Part shown: one piece after another, positions 26,500-36,479 of the stretch
How positions within the stretch are numbered: the first letter of the stretch is position 1
Layout: every line of letters begins with the position of its first letter
Assembly: GCA_045110675.1 (NCBI GenBank)
Contig: JBGCGJ010000017.1
Span: forward strand, 62,001-126,000
DNA from: JBALVT01 sp045110675
GTDB lineage: Bacteria > Pseudomonadota > Gammaproteobacteria > Pseudomonadales > Halieaceae
Reading direction: 5' to 3'
Length of the DNA stretch: 64,000 nucleotides
Position numbers and translations under genes: made by a program
The notes under the pieces: generated by a model
Told to the model about the DNA's origin: nothing
The model's input: the letters and a program-made list of their open reading frames with translations, nothing else
Database searches by the model: none

Positions 26500-26898
26500 G
26501 TGAAAAAGCAGCTTATCGGCATAATTGCTAGCGTAGTATCATGGGTTGCGCTAAGCAGTTGCAGTGCAACTGCGGACTCTAACTCAGACACAAATGCTAA
26601 GAAGGCAATCATGGAACCTTTGCACTCCGTTTCGATATCAACCAGTAGCCTAAAGATCAGTGTTACTAGCAATGGTTGTACCAAGAAAGAGCATTTCGAT
26701 TTTGTGATTGAGCCTGGCGACGTTAAACAACTGAGCATTGTTCGGAATAAGTACGATGGATGCAGGCGGGTGCCAAATCAGGTGAGTTTCAAATACGCTC
26801 TCACAGAGATTGGCTTATCGGAAAAAGAGGCGGTCATCGTAAGAAATCCGATTGTTGCCTTTAAAAAGCAAACCTTCTCCAAAGCGTCCAAAAACTGA
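26500..26898 (+). CDS. Small putative lipoprotein beside an RstAB-like system
   Basis: This 132-residue protein starts at GTG 26500, with AGGAG eight bases upstream; an earlier in-frame ATG exists but has no better site. The signal has a lipobox ending L-S-S-C (about residue 21). The mature domain has a TSNGC-TKKEHFDF segment and a C-x-x-x-P motif, and resembles hypothetical proteins found next to RstA-like regulators in other gammaproteobacteria. It lies 31 bases before the response regulator gene and may be an accessory sensor or a target of it. Confidence 0.6.
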   Translation: MKKQLIGIIASVVSWVALSSCSATADSNSDTNAKKAIMEPLHSVSISTSSLKISVTSNGCTKKEHFDFVIEPGDVKQLSIVRNKYDGCRRVPNQVSFKYALTEIGLSEKEAVIVRNPIVAFKKQTFSKASKN

Positions 26899-26929
26899 CG
26901 ACCCGAGTCATTTAAAAGAGACATAGAGA

Positions 26930-27631
26930 GTGGATCAGGAAAACCAGATACCCCAAATACTAATGGTGGATGACGATATCGCATTCACCGAATTAGTGAA
27001 AACGTATCTGGAAGATTCAGGATTTCAACTGACAACGCTGCACGATGGTCAGCAGGCCATCGACTATGTTCAGGATAATTCACCAGACTTGATCATCCTC
27101 GATTTAATGATGCCCAAGGTGGATGGCCTAACCGCTTGCAAGGAAATGAGACAGACCTACCTGGGTCCGATTCTAATGCTTACCGCACTCAGCGATGAAA
27201 TCGAAGAAGTGGTCGGCCTCGAAGTGGGAGCTGATGACTACTTGGGGAAGCCCTTGAAGCCACGCATGTTGTTAGCTCGAATAAGAGCTCTGCTGCGCCG
27301 CGAAACGCAGTATCACAAAAGTGAATCCCAAAACTCATTGGGCAATTTGATAATCGACGAGCTCAACCGCACTGCCCAAATTGGTTTAGCACAACTCACC
27401 CTGACAGACGCGGAATTCGATTTGCTAATCTATCTATCCAAGCGGGCGGGAACGATCGTCAACCGCGATGAACTGTATCGAGAGCTTCTGGGTCTGGATT
27501 TCAATGGATTGGATCGCACACTGGATGTTCGTGTGTCTCGCCTGCGAAAAAAGTTGTCCGCAGTCGATCAAAACGAAATATCCATTAAGACAGTGCGATC
27601 CAAGGGCTTTCTGCTGGCCTCTCAATCATGA
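26930..27631 (+). CDS. OmpR-family response regulator (RstA-like)
   Basis: This 233-residue regulator has a receiver domain (about residues 8-125) with the acidic pocket D14/D15, phosphoacceptor D58 in LIILDLMMP, and a conserved Thr and Lys (about 85 and 107), plus a C-terminal winged-helix OmpR/PhoB DNA-binding domain (about 140-230). Start is a GTG at 26930. The sensor kinase gene overlaps it by four bases (ATGA), showing translational coupling. The RstAB-like label rests on overall architecture, not on a specific regulon. Confidence 0.9.
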   Translation: MDQENQIPQILMVDDDIAFTELVKTYLEDSGFQLTTLHDGQQAIDYVQDNSPDLIILDLMMPKVDGLTACKEMRQTYLGPILMLTALSDEIEEVVGLEVGADDYLGKPLKPRMLLARIRALLRRETQYHKSESQNSLGNLIIDELNRTAQIGLAQLTLTDAEFDLLIYLSKRAGTIVNRDELYRELLGLDFNGLDRTLDVRVSRLRKKLSAVDQNEISIKTVRSKGFLLASQS

Positions 27632-28941
27632 AGCATATCGCCGTGAGATGCGTTCTAGCTATTTTCCTGGCACTGATAGTGGCTAGTCTGCTGAACAATT
27701 GGCTATTCGAAGACTTATCCTCGATTAGCGCTAGCAGTAGACAGGAGCAGAATATTGCCCTCGCAACTGCGACGCTAAAGGATCACTTCGAAGACCAGGA
27801 TACGATTGACCGGGGATTAATCGCACAACTGGAAAATGAATTTGACTTGAATATCACTTTACCCAACGCCGAAGAATTAAAAATCTACGACATAGAGACG
27901 CAGGAATGGGGAACTTCAGACTTCATCGAATTTTTTGATGAAAACGATAACTACGGCCAGTTGCTGCGCCTCAAAGAGCAACCTCCCCTGGTGGTTGAAA
28001 TGTGGAGCAAGCCAATTCGCGCTCCCGCATTGGCAGAGATTTTCGAACAGCTGCCACCCATCCTGGTTCAGCTGATATGCTTATGTATCGCCCTTTTTTT
28101 GGCTACGCAGGCCGAAAAGAAGGTGATTCAAAACATACTGAACACTCTGACTCATTGGGCTCGAGGCGATCGGGTAGAGAAACTTCACAGTGACTCCCCG
28201 GGGCCAGCGGGCGAGATTTCAAGAAAGCTGGATGAACTACAAGACTATTTTCAGCAAATCAATCTGAGCAAAACTGATTTAGAAGTTTCTCACCAAGACT
28301 TGCTACACGGTGTCGCACACGAATTTCGCTCTCCCATGGCACGGCTGAGCTTCGCCGTTGATATGTTGGCCGACAGTGATGCCACCGAAGACTCGGGGAA
28401 TCTCTACCAAAACATCAATAATTCACTGGACGAAATGGAGCAGCTTGTCAAAGAAGTACTGCAATACTCACGCTTACAATACGGCGATCAGCCTTCAGAC
28501 TTTGAAATCGTCAGTATTAATGAAATGGTTCGGTCCGTCGTATCAAAGCAGAAGATAATCACACCAGAAATCGTTTTCGACACCCAGGGCAGCGATCAAA
28601 AAGTCAGAGTTATTGCCCATCTTTTTGACCGCGCTCTACTCAATCTGGTTCGCAATGCCAGTCGATTTGCACAACGCTGCGTACTAATCTCGTGGCGGAT
28701 GAAAGACGGGGAACTTATCTTAAGCGTTTCGGACGATGGCATTGGAATACCACCGGGCAAAAGAGAACGGGTTTTTGAACCCTTCACCAGGCTCGATGCC
28801 AGTCGCTCTCGTGACTCCGGCGGTGTTGGATTAGGACTATCTATCGTGAAAAGTATCTGCAATAAACACAATGGCATTGTAGTCGCCGATACTAGCCCCC
28901 TGGGTGGGGCGCAGTTCACTCTCCGCATTCCACAGCAATAA
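27628..28941 (+). CDS. Sensor histidine kinase (RstB-like)
   Basis: This 437-residue kinase has a first membrane helix (about residues 5-22), a periplasmic sensor region of about 120 residues, a second helix (about 145-163), a HAMP-like linker, then the dimerisation domain with phosphoacceptor H231 in GVAHEFRSP. The ATPase domain shows the N-box NLVRNASRF, the G1 box DDGIGIPPG, and F and G2 boxes (VFEPFTRLD and GVGLGLSIV). It overlaps the response regulator by four bases. The periplasmic domain is too divergent to suggest a signal. Confidence 0.9.
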   Translation: MKHIAVRCVLAIFLALIVASLLNNWLFEDLSSISASSRQEQNIALATATLKDHFEDQDTIDRGLIAQLENEFDLNITLPNAEELKIYDIETQEWGTSDFIEFFDENDNYGQLLRLKEQPPLVVEMWSKPIRAPALAEIFEQLPPILVQLICLCIALFLATQAEKKVIQNILNTLTHWARGDRVEKLHSDSPGPAGEISRKLDELQDYFQQINLSKTDLEVSHQDLLHGVAHEFRSPMARLSFAVDMLADSDATEDSGNLYQNINNSLDEMEQLVKEVLQYSRLQYGDQPSDFEIVSINEMVRSVVSKQKIITPEIVFDTQGSDQKVRVIAHLFDRALLNLVRNASRFAQRCVLISWRMKDGELILSVSDDGIGIPPGKRERVFEPFTRLDASRSRDSGGVGLGLSIVKSICNKHNGIVVADTSPLGGAQFTLRIPQQ

Positions 28942-28972
28942 CGGCGCTTTGAGCGTGGATAAAATTGCAGGC

Positions 28973-28997
28973 AAAAAAAGGGGCGGATAACCGCCCC
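28973..28997 (-). terminator. Rho-independent terminator of the TonB receptor gene
   Basis: On the minus strand, GGGGCGG-TTAT-CCGCCCC is followed by seven Ts. This is a strong intrinsic terminator 23 bases past the receptor stop codon, where the receptor and the histidine kinase genes converge. Confidence 0.85.
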
Positions 28998-29019
28998 AAT
29001 AAGACTGGCATGTAGTGGA

Positions 29020-31297
29020 CTAGAAATTGAATCGGAAGTTCACCCCAAAGTAGCGGTCAGCATCCCTTGGAATCTGATATCGGAATCCGTCGCCACTGTA
29101 AGTCGTGGCGTAAGATTCGTCGGTCAGGTTTTTGCCTATCAGAGAGATACTGTACTGCTCATCGGAAGACAGATAAGTCAGACTGGCATTGATGATTTCG
29201 TAGTCAGGTAGCAATACCTCCGGATTGGTATCCTCGTTCTGCCCGATATTTCCCGACAGTTGTTCATCGGTATACACGTAGGACGCGTTCACAATGAACT
29301 GAGCTCCACTGCTCAAAGGATAGCTGTATTCACTGGTCAGCGAATACTTCTCATCTGGAGCAAAGGGCAGCTCATCACCGGTTGTAGCTTCCGCATCGGA
29401 AATTGCGATTCCGCCGGACAGCTTCAGGTGATCCGTGGCCTGCCACAGAAAGTCGACTTCGACACCTTCGGTTTCCACATCACCACCGTTGGTAAATCCA
29501 GTGGTGGTCACGCCATCGGAAACATCAAAATCGTTGGCCTGAAAATCATCGATCTCAGTGTGGTAGTACACAGCGCTCAAGAACAACTGCTCGCCAGTAA
29601 ATTTGTAGCCGACTTCGAAGGAATCCGATTCCTCTGCGTCAATTGGATTGACGTCGTTTTCGCTCATATTGTAGAAAACGTTGAAGGCGGGCCCCTTGTA
29701 GCCAGTTGAATAAGTGGCATAGACCATATTCTGATCGTTGATATCCATTTGCAGACCGAGCTTGCCAGACACATTGGTGTCATCTGTCTCGTCCTGAAAG
29801 TCAGTATCAAGCGTGGCTTGACGGACACCGACTCCGCGACGACCGAACTCATCGTTATTGCGACGGTTATGCTCAAAACTCACTTCGTCGTCGGTATACC
29901 GCAATCCAAACAGTACAGTCAACGCATCGGTTACGGCGAAACTACCATCACCGAACACAGCAAAGTTGGTAAACTCCGTATTCATAAAGGCGGTGGCAGA
30001 GACAATATCATTCTGCAAACAGGTGAGTCCCAATGTTGGGTCCGCTGCGTTAGCGGCATCGACTATCGCCAGATTGTCATCGGTTACCTGGCAGCTGGCT
30101 TCCCGGGTAAAGTTACGAGCAGAATCGATGTTCCAGTAGAAGCCACCGACCTGCCAGTTAAAAGTTTCACCGCCGGGTGAAGCAAAACGAATTTCCTGCG
30201 ACAGCTGACGCCACTCCTGTGGACCAATATCATGAAGTTGGAAACCCACGTCGTTGAAATCAACCGGTAAGGCAAGATCTCCGTTTTGAGAAGTGAAGTC
30301 GCCCTCGCGGAACTCTGTGTTATCCCAGGTTCGTCTGGCGGTGATAGACGTCAGTGTGTAGTCGCCGAAATTCTTGGTTAATTGAACAGAAAAGGCAGTA
30401 GTGGCATCTTTGGTTATGGTCTCAAAATCATTATCAACTTTACGCTGATCGAGATTCAGACCTGGCCCTGCGACAAATACCTCAGGGCTCAAAGGACGAG
30501 ATGCATTAGTATTACGCCCAACGAGGTCAGCACAGCAATCATTTTTAGCGTCGTAGTCTTCATAAATAACGAGAGCGTTCATATCGTCACTAAGCTCAAT
30601 ATCAAACATGGCGCGAAAGCCCTGCCGATCGTAGCCGTTAACTTTTTCGTTGTTAAACACGTTGTCGATAAAACCATCAAACTCAGCATCCATTACTGTC
30701 AGGCTGGCATTGATGTTGTCGGTAATTGGGCCGGAGACTCTTGCTTTGGTGCGATACTCATCGTCTTCATAAAAAGACAGGTCTACATAGCCTTCAAATT
30801 CGTCCGAAGGACGCTTGGTTACCATGTTAACCACACCTGCAGAGGCGTTTTTCCCAAACAGAGTTCCCTGAGGCCCGCGCAGCAACGATACGCTCAAGAT
30901 CATACAGATCACCGAAGGCCTGCCCAGAACGCCCCAACACGACATTGTCCACTACAGTAGAAACACTGGGCTCGGCTCCAATACTGAACGAGATAGTACC
31001 AATGCCGCGAACGGTTAAGGCGGAGTTTCTGGTGGTGTTACCGGTTCGTATGCTCACAGAAGGTACCAGGGCTTGCAGTGACTCAAGGCTACTTGAGAAC
31101 GTCGCATCTATCTGATCAGTACCAAGAACCGACACAGCAATAGGAACATCACTTAGTTTCTGCTCTCGCTTTTGGGCTGTGACAATAACCTCCTCCAGAA
31201 CGGCGCCAATAGCAGCAGTAGATCCCGTCATTAGAAGGCCACAAGGAACAGCCAAGGCAAGTGCCAAAGCTCGATTCATAGGTTTTTTCTTGAACAT
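29020..31297 (-). pseudogene. TonB-dependent receptor gene with a frameshift
   Basis: The gene encodes a TonB-dependent outer-membrane receptor of about 750 residues. The 5' part (31297 to about 30885) carries a signal peptide, the TonB box EEVIVTAQKRE and most of the plug; the 3' part (about 30880-29020) has the end of the plug (LRGPQGTLFGKNASAGVV) and the whole beta-barrel ending in F-R-F-N-F. The two lie in different frames: after DLERI the expected E-V-L-R-G-P is broken, consistent with loss of two bases or gain of one near 30881-30888. Everything else looks intact, so a recent mutation, programmed shift or sequence error are all possible. A GntR-type operator lies upstream. Confidence 0.8.
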
Positions 31298-31459
31298 AGC
31301 CAGTTTCTCCGTTCGTTTCTTAAAGTTATATAACTCAATTGCGCCGATTTATGGATACTTGGTTTTACGTCGCTTCAAAACCCCCGGACTCAATAGGGGC
31401 GTCCAAGCGAAATTCATCTGTCTCTCAAACTATCATAATACTAGAATATATTATAGCTT

Positions 31460-31477
31460 ATGTCTTATATATGACAT
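31460..31477. promoter_or_regulatory. GntR-type operator before the TonB receptor gene
   Basis: ATGTCTTATATATGACAT is a near-perfect 18-base palindrome, 163 bases before the receptor start. It matches the palindrome before the AKR operon (37472-37490, read on the minus strand) at 15 of 18 positions. The GntR/UTRA gene at 37541 is the likely binding protein. Confidence 0.6.
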
Positions 31478-31558
31478 ATTATTTTTAGCGCAACTCAAAG
31501 CTTATGCAGACCTCCTGAGGTGGCTGTTTTTCTTCCAGGTGAAACTGCAGATTACCGC

Positions 31559-33304
31559 CTACCTGCCAGCTTTATGGGCAACACGGCTATAGATGTAGCG
31601 TGAGTACTGGGGACCCAAGTGCTTCAAGCTGTAATACCAGCCCAGCACATTTGCAAGCACAATTCCCACCACCCACTGCCAGAAACCGGCGTCGATACCA
31701 TTGACCAAACCCTGGGTGGAAAAGAGCAGATACAGACCGGCGATACACGAAAGAAGCGTAATAGACACGGGTATAGCAAGGCTCCATGGTGTGAGATCTA
31801 CCATCTCTTTGCGTTCGAACTCCCAGGGAACGCTCAATGGCTTCAGGTAACCAATCACCAGCATGATGGCTATTTCCGCGAAGAAGAGTATTGCGTAAAG
31901 ATGCAGAAAGTGGAGATTAACCTGTTCGGCAAATACAAACTGCAGCAGACCGTAGGCGACGATGTGAAAGGCGATGGCCACTTTGGCGCCAAGGCCCGGA
32001 ACACGCTTGGTAAACAAACCAATCATCACAATGGCCACCACCGGAATATTGTAAAAGCCGGTAAAAATTCTGATGACCTGCCATAACCCCTCGGGAGCGT
32101 ACTGCAACAACGGCGCGACAATAAACGAGAAAATTGCGATAACAATACTGGCGATTTTCGCCACCTTAATCATCTGCGCATCGCTTACCTTGCCTTTTTT
32201 CATGGGCTCGTAGACGTCGAGACAAAATAGAGTAGCGGCACTGTTCAGTAGAGAATTAAATGAACTGAATACCGCACCTAACAATACGGCCAGGAAAAAA
32301 CCCGACATATACACTGGAAGAACATCCTTGATAAGTTGCGGAAACGCCAAATCAATAGATTTCAGACCATCGCCGTATAGGTGGTAGGCAATGATTCCCG
32401 GCATCATCATCATGAAGGGAACCAATATTTTGAAGAAGCCGGAGAACAAAACCCCCTTCTGCCCCTCTGCCAGATTTTTTGCACCCAGTGTTCGTTGAAT
32501 CACGTATTGATTGGTACACCAATAAAACAGATTGGCGAAAATCATCCCCGTAAATATTGTTCCAAAGGGCGTGGGATCAGAACTACTGCCCACTGCGTTC
32601 AGTTTGTGAGTCTCCGTGCTGGTAATGGTTCGAATGCCCTCTAAAACACTTCCATCGCCCAGGGCGGAAAAGCCCAGGATTGGCACAAGCAGTCCGATAA
32701 TGAGAAGGCCAAAGCCGTTGATAGTGTCCGAAACGGCAACCGCTTTTAAACCACCAAAAACAGCGTAGAGCCCCCCGACAATTCCCACAACCAAAATAGT
32801 AATCATCAAACCATGGCTGTAGCTGACATCCAACAAGGCGGGGATATCAAACAATCGCATCACTGCAATTGAGCCCGAGTATAAAACCGACGGAATGGTT
32901 ACCAGACCGTAGCCCACCATAAATAGAATGACCGTTAGCCTTCGCACGTCGTCATCAAACCGGCTGCTCAGGAATTGCGGGAGGGTGGTAAATGCGCCGG
33001 TTAAATAACGGGGGAGAAATATCAAAGCCATGCAAATTGTACTGAAGCCCGCTGTCACCTCCCAGGCCATGCTACTCATATTGTATCCGTAGGCGGAACC
33101 GTTCAGGCCGATAAGCTGCTCCGCAGAGAGGTTGGTCAATAACATGGAGCCCGCTATGAACACGCCGGTTAAACCCCGGCCCGCAAGAAAATAGCCGTCG
33201 GCGGTGTTCACGTCACCTTTGGTTTTTTGGTAGGACACCCAGGCTACGACGCCCATAAAAAACACGCAGGATCCGAACGTAAGCAGAAGATCATTCAACG
33301 CCAT
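31559..33304 (-). CDS. Sodium/solute symporter (SSS family), probable sugar transporter
   Basis: This 581-residue inner-membrane protein belongs to the sodium:solute symporter family (SGLT type), with about 14 membrane helices and the family motif near GGLYAVFGGLKAVAVSDTING (about residues 175-195). It begins with SLC5-like FLAGRGLTG. It probably imports a sugar or glycoside released by the neighbouring GH31 enzyme. It is the last gene of an operon running AKR, TauD, GH31, SSS (51 bases after the GH31 stop), preceded by the GntR-type operator. Confidence 0.9.
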   Translation of the reverse strand: MALNDLLLTFGSCVFFMGVVAWVSYQKTKGDVNTADGYFLAGRGLTGVFIAGSMLLTNLSAEQLIGLNGSAYGYNMSSMAWEVTAGFSTICMALIFLPRYLTGAFTTLPQFLSSRFDDDVRRLTVILFMVGYGLVTIPSVLYSGSIAVMRLFDIPALLDVSYSHGLMITILVVGIVGGLYAVFGGLKAVAVSDTINGFGLLIIGLLVPILGFSALGDGSVLEGIRTITSTETHKLNAVGSSSDPTPFGTIFTGMIFANLFYWCTNQYVIQRTLGAKNLAEGQKGVLFSGFFKILVPFMMMMPGIIAYHLYGDGLKSIDLAFPQLIKDVLPVYMSGFFLAVLLGAVFSSFNSLLNSAATLFCLDVYEPMKKGKVSDAQMIKVAKIASIVIAIFSFIVAPLLQYAPEGLWQVIRIFTGFYNIPVVAIVMIGLFTKRVPGLGAKVAIAFHIVAYGLLQFVFAEQVNLHFLHLYAILFFAEIAIMLVIGYLKPLSVPWEFERKEMVDLTPWSLAIPVSITLLSCIAGLYLLFSTQGLVNGIDAGFWQWVVGIVLANVLGWYYSLKHLGPQYSRYIYSRVAHKAGR

Positions 33305-33355
33305 GTATTCTTACTCCTCACTCGCAAGATCTATTGCTCGCCGATCAAAATCACG

Positions 33356-35431
33356 TCAGTGTGTGGGCCAGTGCTCTTCTATCACCACGCGCCCCTCGAG
33401 CTGCTGGGTATGCTCTAATGCTGGCCCCAGCGGTAGCGCATCTTCGGCTCGCAAAAATACCGCCATCTCCGTCAGTGCGAGCTCAAGCGTATAACACCTG
33501 CTTCCGTCGAATATTTCGCCTGAAGGAAAGCGGCGCCACGAGCCACTGGGAAGGAAAAACTCTACTTTTCCACCCGCGCGCAGGCACGGAGCAACGAGCA
33601 AACGATCACCAAACATGTATTGCTCTTCAAAAGCCCAGGCTGCTCGCTCATCGGGAAACGCCAGAGCCATAGCACGCTGCACCGGCAACCCCGTATCCAC
33701 GGACGTCTGCATCGCATCGTACAGGTAGGGCAGCAGACGATAGCGCAATGCCAACGCTTCGCTAACCGCAGCCTCGGCTTCCTCTCCATAAGACCAGGGT
33801 TCTCGTGAACCTATTCCATGAAGGCGCATGTGCGCCGAGAAAACTGCCGCCTGGGCCCAACGAACATAAAGCTCTGCGTCTCTTTGGTCGGCATAAAAGC
33901 CACCCACATCTGTGGCATAAAAAGGAGCACCCGACATTCCCCAGGAAAGTCCACCGCGCAAGCTGGCAGCCAGGCCGCCCCAATCAGCTTGGGGGTCACC
34001 GCCCCACTGTGCCGGATAGCGCTGCGAGCCGATCCATGAAGCGCGGCTAAAAAGAAAGGGACCGCTTTGACAGTAGCGTTCAGCAGCTTGGTATACGCAG
34101 CGGTTGTAGAGCAGAGCATAGACGTTGTGCAGTGCACTACCTCGCTCTCCATTGTAGGCGATCATATCGGCTTCAATCTGCTCGCCGAAATCAGCCTTAA
34201 TCATATCAATGCCCAGATCGAAAAGCGGCTTATGACTCTCCAGCCAAAACTCATAGGCATCAGGGTGGGTGAAATCAACTATGCCTGAATCAGGTAGCGC
34301 GGTTAACACCTCACCAAAACAGCTATCATCCCATTGGTAGCGATAAGTATCACCAGTGGCTTCGCTCTTCAACAACCAACCTTTTTCAGAGAAGGCTTCG
34401 AACAGTGGGCCATCTACCGAAACCAATGGGTATTCCCAGATACAGATTTTGAAATTCATGGATTTCAATTCTGCGATCACCGCAGCTGGATCGGGGTAAC
34501 GGGTTGAGTCCCAATCGAAAGTAAAGCGCGTGTCGGTATCCTGCCAGGCTCGACCGTCAATGGTGATAACATCACAGGGCATGTTCCGCCTTCTTACTTC
34601 CCGCGCAGTAGCGAGAAGCTCCGCAGGATCCTGATAATAAGCCTTGGAAAGAATCACACCTAAACTCCACAGCGGAGGAAGTGGCGCTTTTCCGGTCAGG
34701 TTCGTGTAACCATCAATGATTTCTTCGCCGTTCTCGCCGGCCAGAAGAAACAAGTCCACGGAACTGTCTTCTACTAAAATGCCGTAACAGCGATGTGACC
34801 AGGGTGCGAATCCAACACTATGCGTGACCGGCGCGGGCGTATGCACGAACGCACCCCAACCACGAGGGCTCCAGGCAAACGGCGTATTCTTGTAGGAGAT
34901 CTCTGCATTGACGCCCAGGGCATCGTGATTGAAAGAGCGTATTAACTGACCGCGTTTATCCAGTCGCCCCCATTTCTCGCCCAAGCCATAGACTGGCTCA
35001 CTGGCATCGAGGTCCAGTGACACAAACCACCCCTGTTCGGTTCTAGCGAAGGGAGGCAAACGAAACTGGCGGACAAAGTGACCATCTGAACTGCTTCGCT
35101 GCACCGGCTTGGAGTCTTTGCACAACTCGAAGGAGAGGGGCTGGTGATGCAGCGTCAGTGTGTAGTCGGCGCCGGTGATGATCGAACAGCTCTGTTTATT
35201 CTCAAGTCCCAGCAACTCGCAGACCGGTTCGCTAACCAACATGCGATAGTCATCGAACTCTTTCTCACCGACCCGAAGCCGAACACCAAAGCTGTGTATA
35301 GTGATGCGTAATGAGCCCGCCGTGGTGGGAACAACAATCATGTCGTCCGCCAGCAGCTCAGGCACACCGAGAACGCTCAGGGATGGAATGTCATTCCAGG
35401 CAGGCGGGGAATTAAAATCAAGTTCCGTCAT
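33356..35431 (-). CDS. GH31 glycosidase, alpha-xylosidase (YicI/XylS)-like
   Basis: This 691-residue enzyme is a glycoside hydrolase of family 31. The nucleophile is D414 in MIKADFGE, and the probable acid/base is D479 in the QWGGDPQAD block that follows the YicI/XylS pattern (family sequences have HWGGDCxAxYxSM then LRGGLS). The extended MHN-like ALHNVYALLYN segment is also shared. The N-terminal beta-domain, TIM barrel and C-terminal beta-domains are all present. I see no signal peptide, so it acts in the cytoplasm on imported glycosides. It sits between the TauD and symporter genes. Alpha-xylosidase is the best guess; alpha-glucosidase or sulfoquinovosidase activity is possible. Confidence 0.85.
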   Translation of the reverse strand: MTELDFNSPPAWNDIPSLSVLGVPELLADDMIVVPTTAGSLRITIHSFGVRLRVGEKEFDDYRMLVSEPVCELLGLENKQSCSIITGADYTLTLHHQPLSFELCKDSKPVQRSSSDGHFVRQFRLPPFARTEQGWFVSLDLDASEPVYGLGEKWGRLDKRGQLIRSFNHDALGVNAEISYKNTPFAWSPRGWGAFVHTPAPVTHSVGFAPWSHRCYGILVEDSSVDLFLLAGENGEEIIDGYTNLTGKAPLPPLWSLGVILSKAYYQDPAELLATAREVRRRNMPCDVITIDGRAWQDTDTRFTFDWDSTRYPDPAAVIAELKSMNFKICIWEYPLVSVDGPLFEAFSEKGWLLKSEATGDTYRYQWDDSCFGEVLTALPDSGIVDFTHPDAYEFWLESHKPLFDLGIDMIKADFGEQIEADMIAYNGERGSALHNVYALLYNRCVYQAAERYCQSGPFLFSRASWIGSQRYPAQWGGDPQADWGGLAASLRGGLSWGMSGAPFYATDVGGFYADQRDAELYVRWAQAAVFSAHMRLHGIGSREPWSYGEEAEAAVSEALALRYRLLPYLYDAMQTSVDTGLPVQRAMALAFPDERAAWAFEEQYMFGDRLLVAPCLRAGGKVEFFLPSGSWRRFPSGEIFDGSRCYTLELALTEMAVFLRAEDALPLGPALEHTQQLEGRVVIEEHWPTH

Positions 35432-35491
35432 TGCTGAATTCGGCTCACTTTCAATGTGGTTTTTGGCCGTACTTTGGGACCCGCCGCAATG

Positions 35492-36469
35492 TTACTCGCG
35501 ACCCAATACAACCAGCACCTTGCGTTTGCGCTCGCCGGAATAAGGTTGCCGCCCATGCATGGCCAAGTTATTGTTCGCGACGGCGACATCGCCATCTTGC
35601 CAATCCAGATTGTAAGACAGGGTATTGGAGATTGTGACAATACGATCCAGAAAAGTTCTCTCAAGCGGAGAGTCATCCCCGTAACACAGTGCAATACCGG
35701 GGTTTTCTTTAACACCCTTCCAGCCCATATAGGCCGCGATGATTTGGTTGAAGAACACTTTGCGGCCGCTCTCCAAGGTCCTGATTGCCGGCAGCGCTGC
35801 GGACTGAGCACTTAAAGAGCCATCGGCATTCCACTTCCAGGCGTAATTCAAATCTTTCAATTTGGATTCCGCTTCCTCCGCTGTCTCGACACTCAAGGTG
35901 CCGCGCCAACTTCGTCCCTGGCCAGACATAGGTGCGTCTTCGCTGGGCATTCTGGTGGTGTATTTTATACCCACTTGCTCCAGCTTATGGGTTTCACTCG
36001 GTGACTGCTTTACCAATTGTTCATAGATAAAGTCCGATCGACAAATGGTAGTGGCTCCACCCTCCTCCGCAGCAGCTTCGCAAAAGAGAGAAATGATACC
36101 GGGATACACCGGCGTTTGCGCCATCTCGTTGTGCAGGTAGATTTCAATTTCTTTCGGAGCTTCATTTGCGGTAAAAACAAATTCGGTATGGTTAATCCGA
36201 ACCGCGTTTGACAGAGACTCTTTGTAGGTAAAATTCGGATACTCAAACGCTGCGAAAAAGGTGTCATAGCTTTCGGCGTCGCTTATCGGAAATCCCCTGA
36301 ATAAAATCGCGCCAGTAGCGTTCAGCTCCCTCTTCAGCGCCGAAAGATTTTCTTCTAACCAAGCGGTTGCCTGCGACAGGGATTGCACCGATCCATCATT
36401 GACAATAACGGTTGGAAATTCCTCGGTGTTAAACTTGAGATCCGCGACCATGGTGCTGGTATAGGGCAT
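35492..36469 (-). CDS. TauD/TfdA-family Fe(II)/2-oxoglutarate dioxygenase
   Basis: This 325-residue protein is a TauD-type oxygenase. The facial triad can be read as H113-N-E115 in LHNEM and a distal histidine (about 305) in AMHGRQPYSG, and the following arginine-rich segment binds 2-oxoglutarate. Here the triad acid is Glu rather than the usual Asp. I used the ATG at 36469 with GGAG upstream; the frame is open to 36538. It begins 10 bases after the AKR stop, so the two are co-transcribed. Hydroxylation of a sugar- or glycoside-linked group is possible, but no substrate is known. Confidence 0.8.
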   Translation of the reverse strand: MPYTSTMVADLKFNTEEFPTVIVNDGSVQSLSQATAWLEENLSALKRELNATGAILFRGFPISDAESYDTFFAAFEYPNFTYKESLSNAVRINHTEFVFTANEAPKEIEIYLHNEMAQTPVYPGIISLFCEAAAEEGGATTICRSDFIYEQLVKQSPSETHKLEQVGIKYTTRMPSEDAPMSGQGRSWRGTLSVETAEEAESKLKDLNYAWKWNADGSLSAQSAALPAIRTLESGRKVFFNQIIAAYMGWKGVKENPGIALCYGDDSPLERTFLDRIVTISNTLSYNLDWQDGDVAVANNNLAMHGRQPYSGERKRKVLVVLGRE

Positions 36470-36479
36470 TCCCGCGCTC

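Noticed and set aside
33811..34152. 113-codon minus-strand ORF inside the GH31 gene
   Set aside because: A shadow frame of the glycosidase; no start signals.
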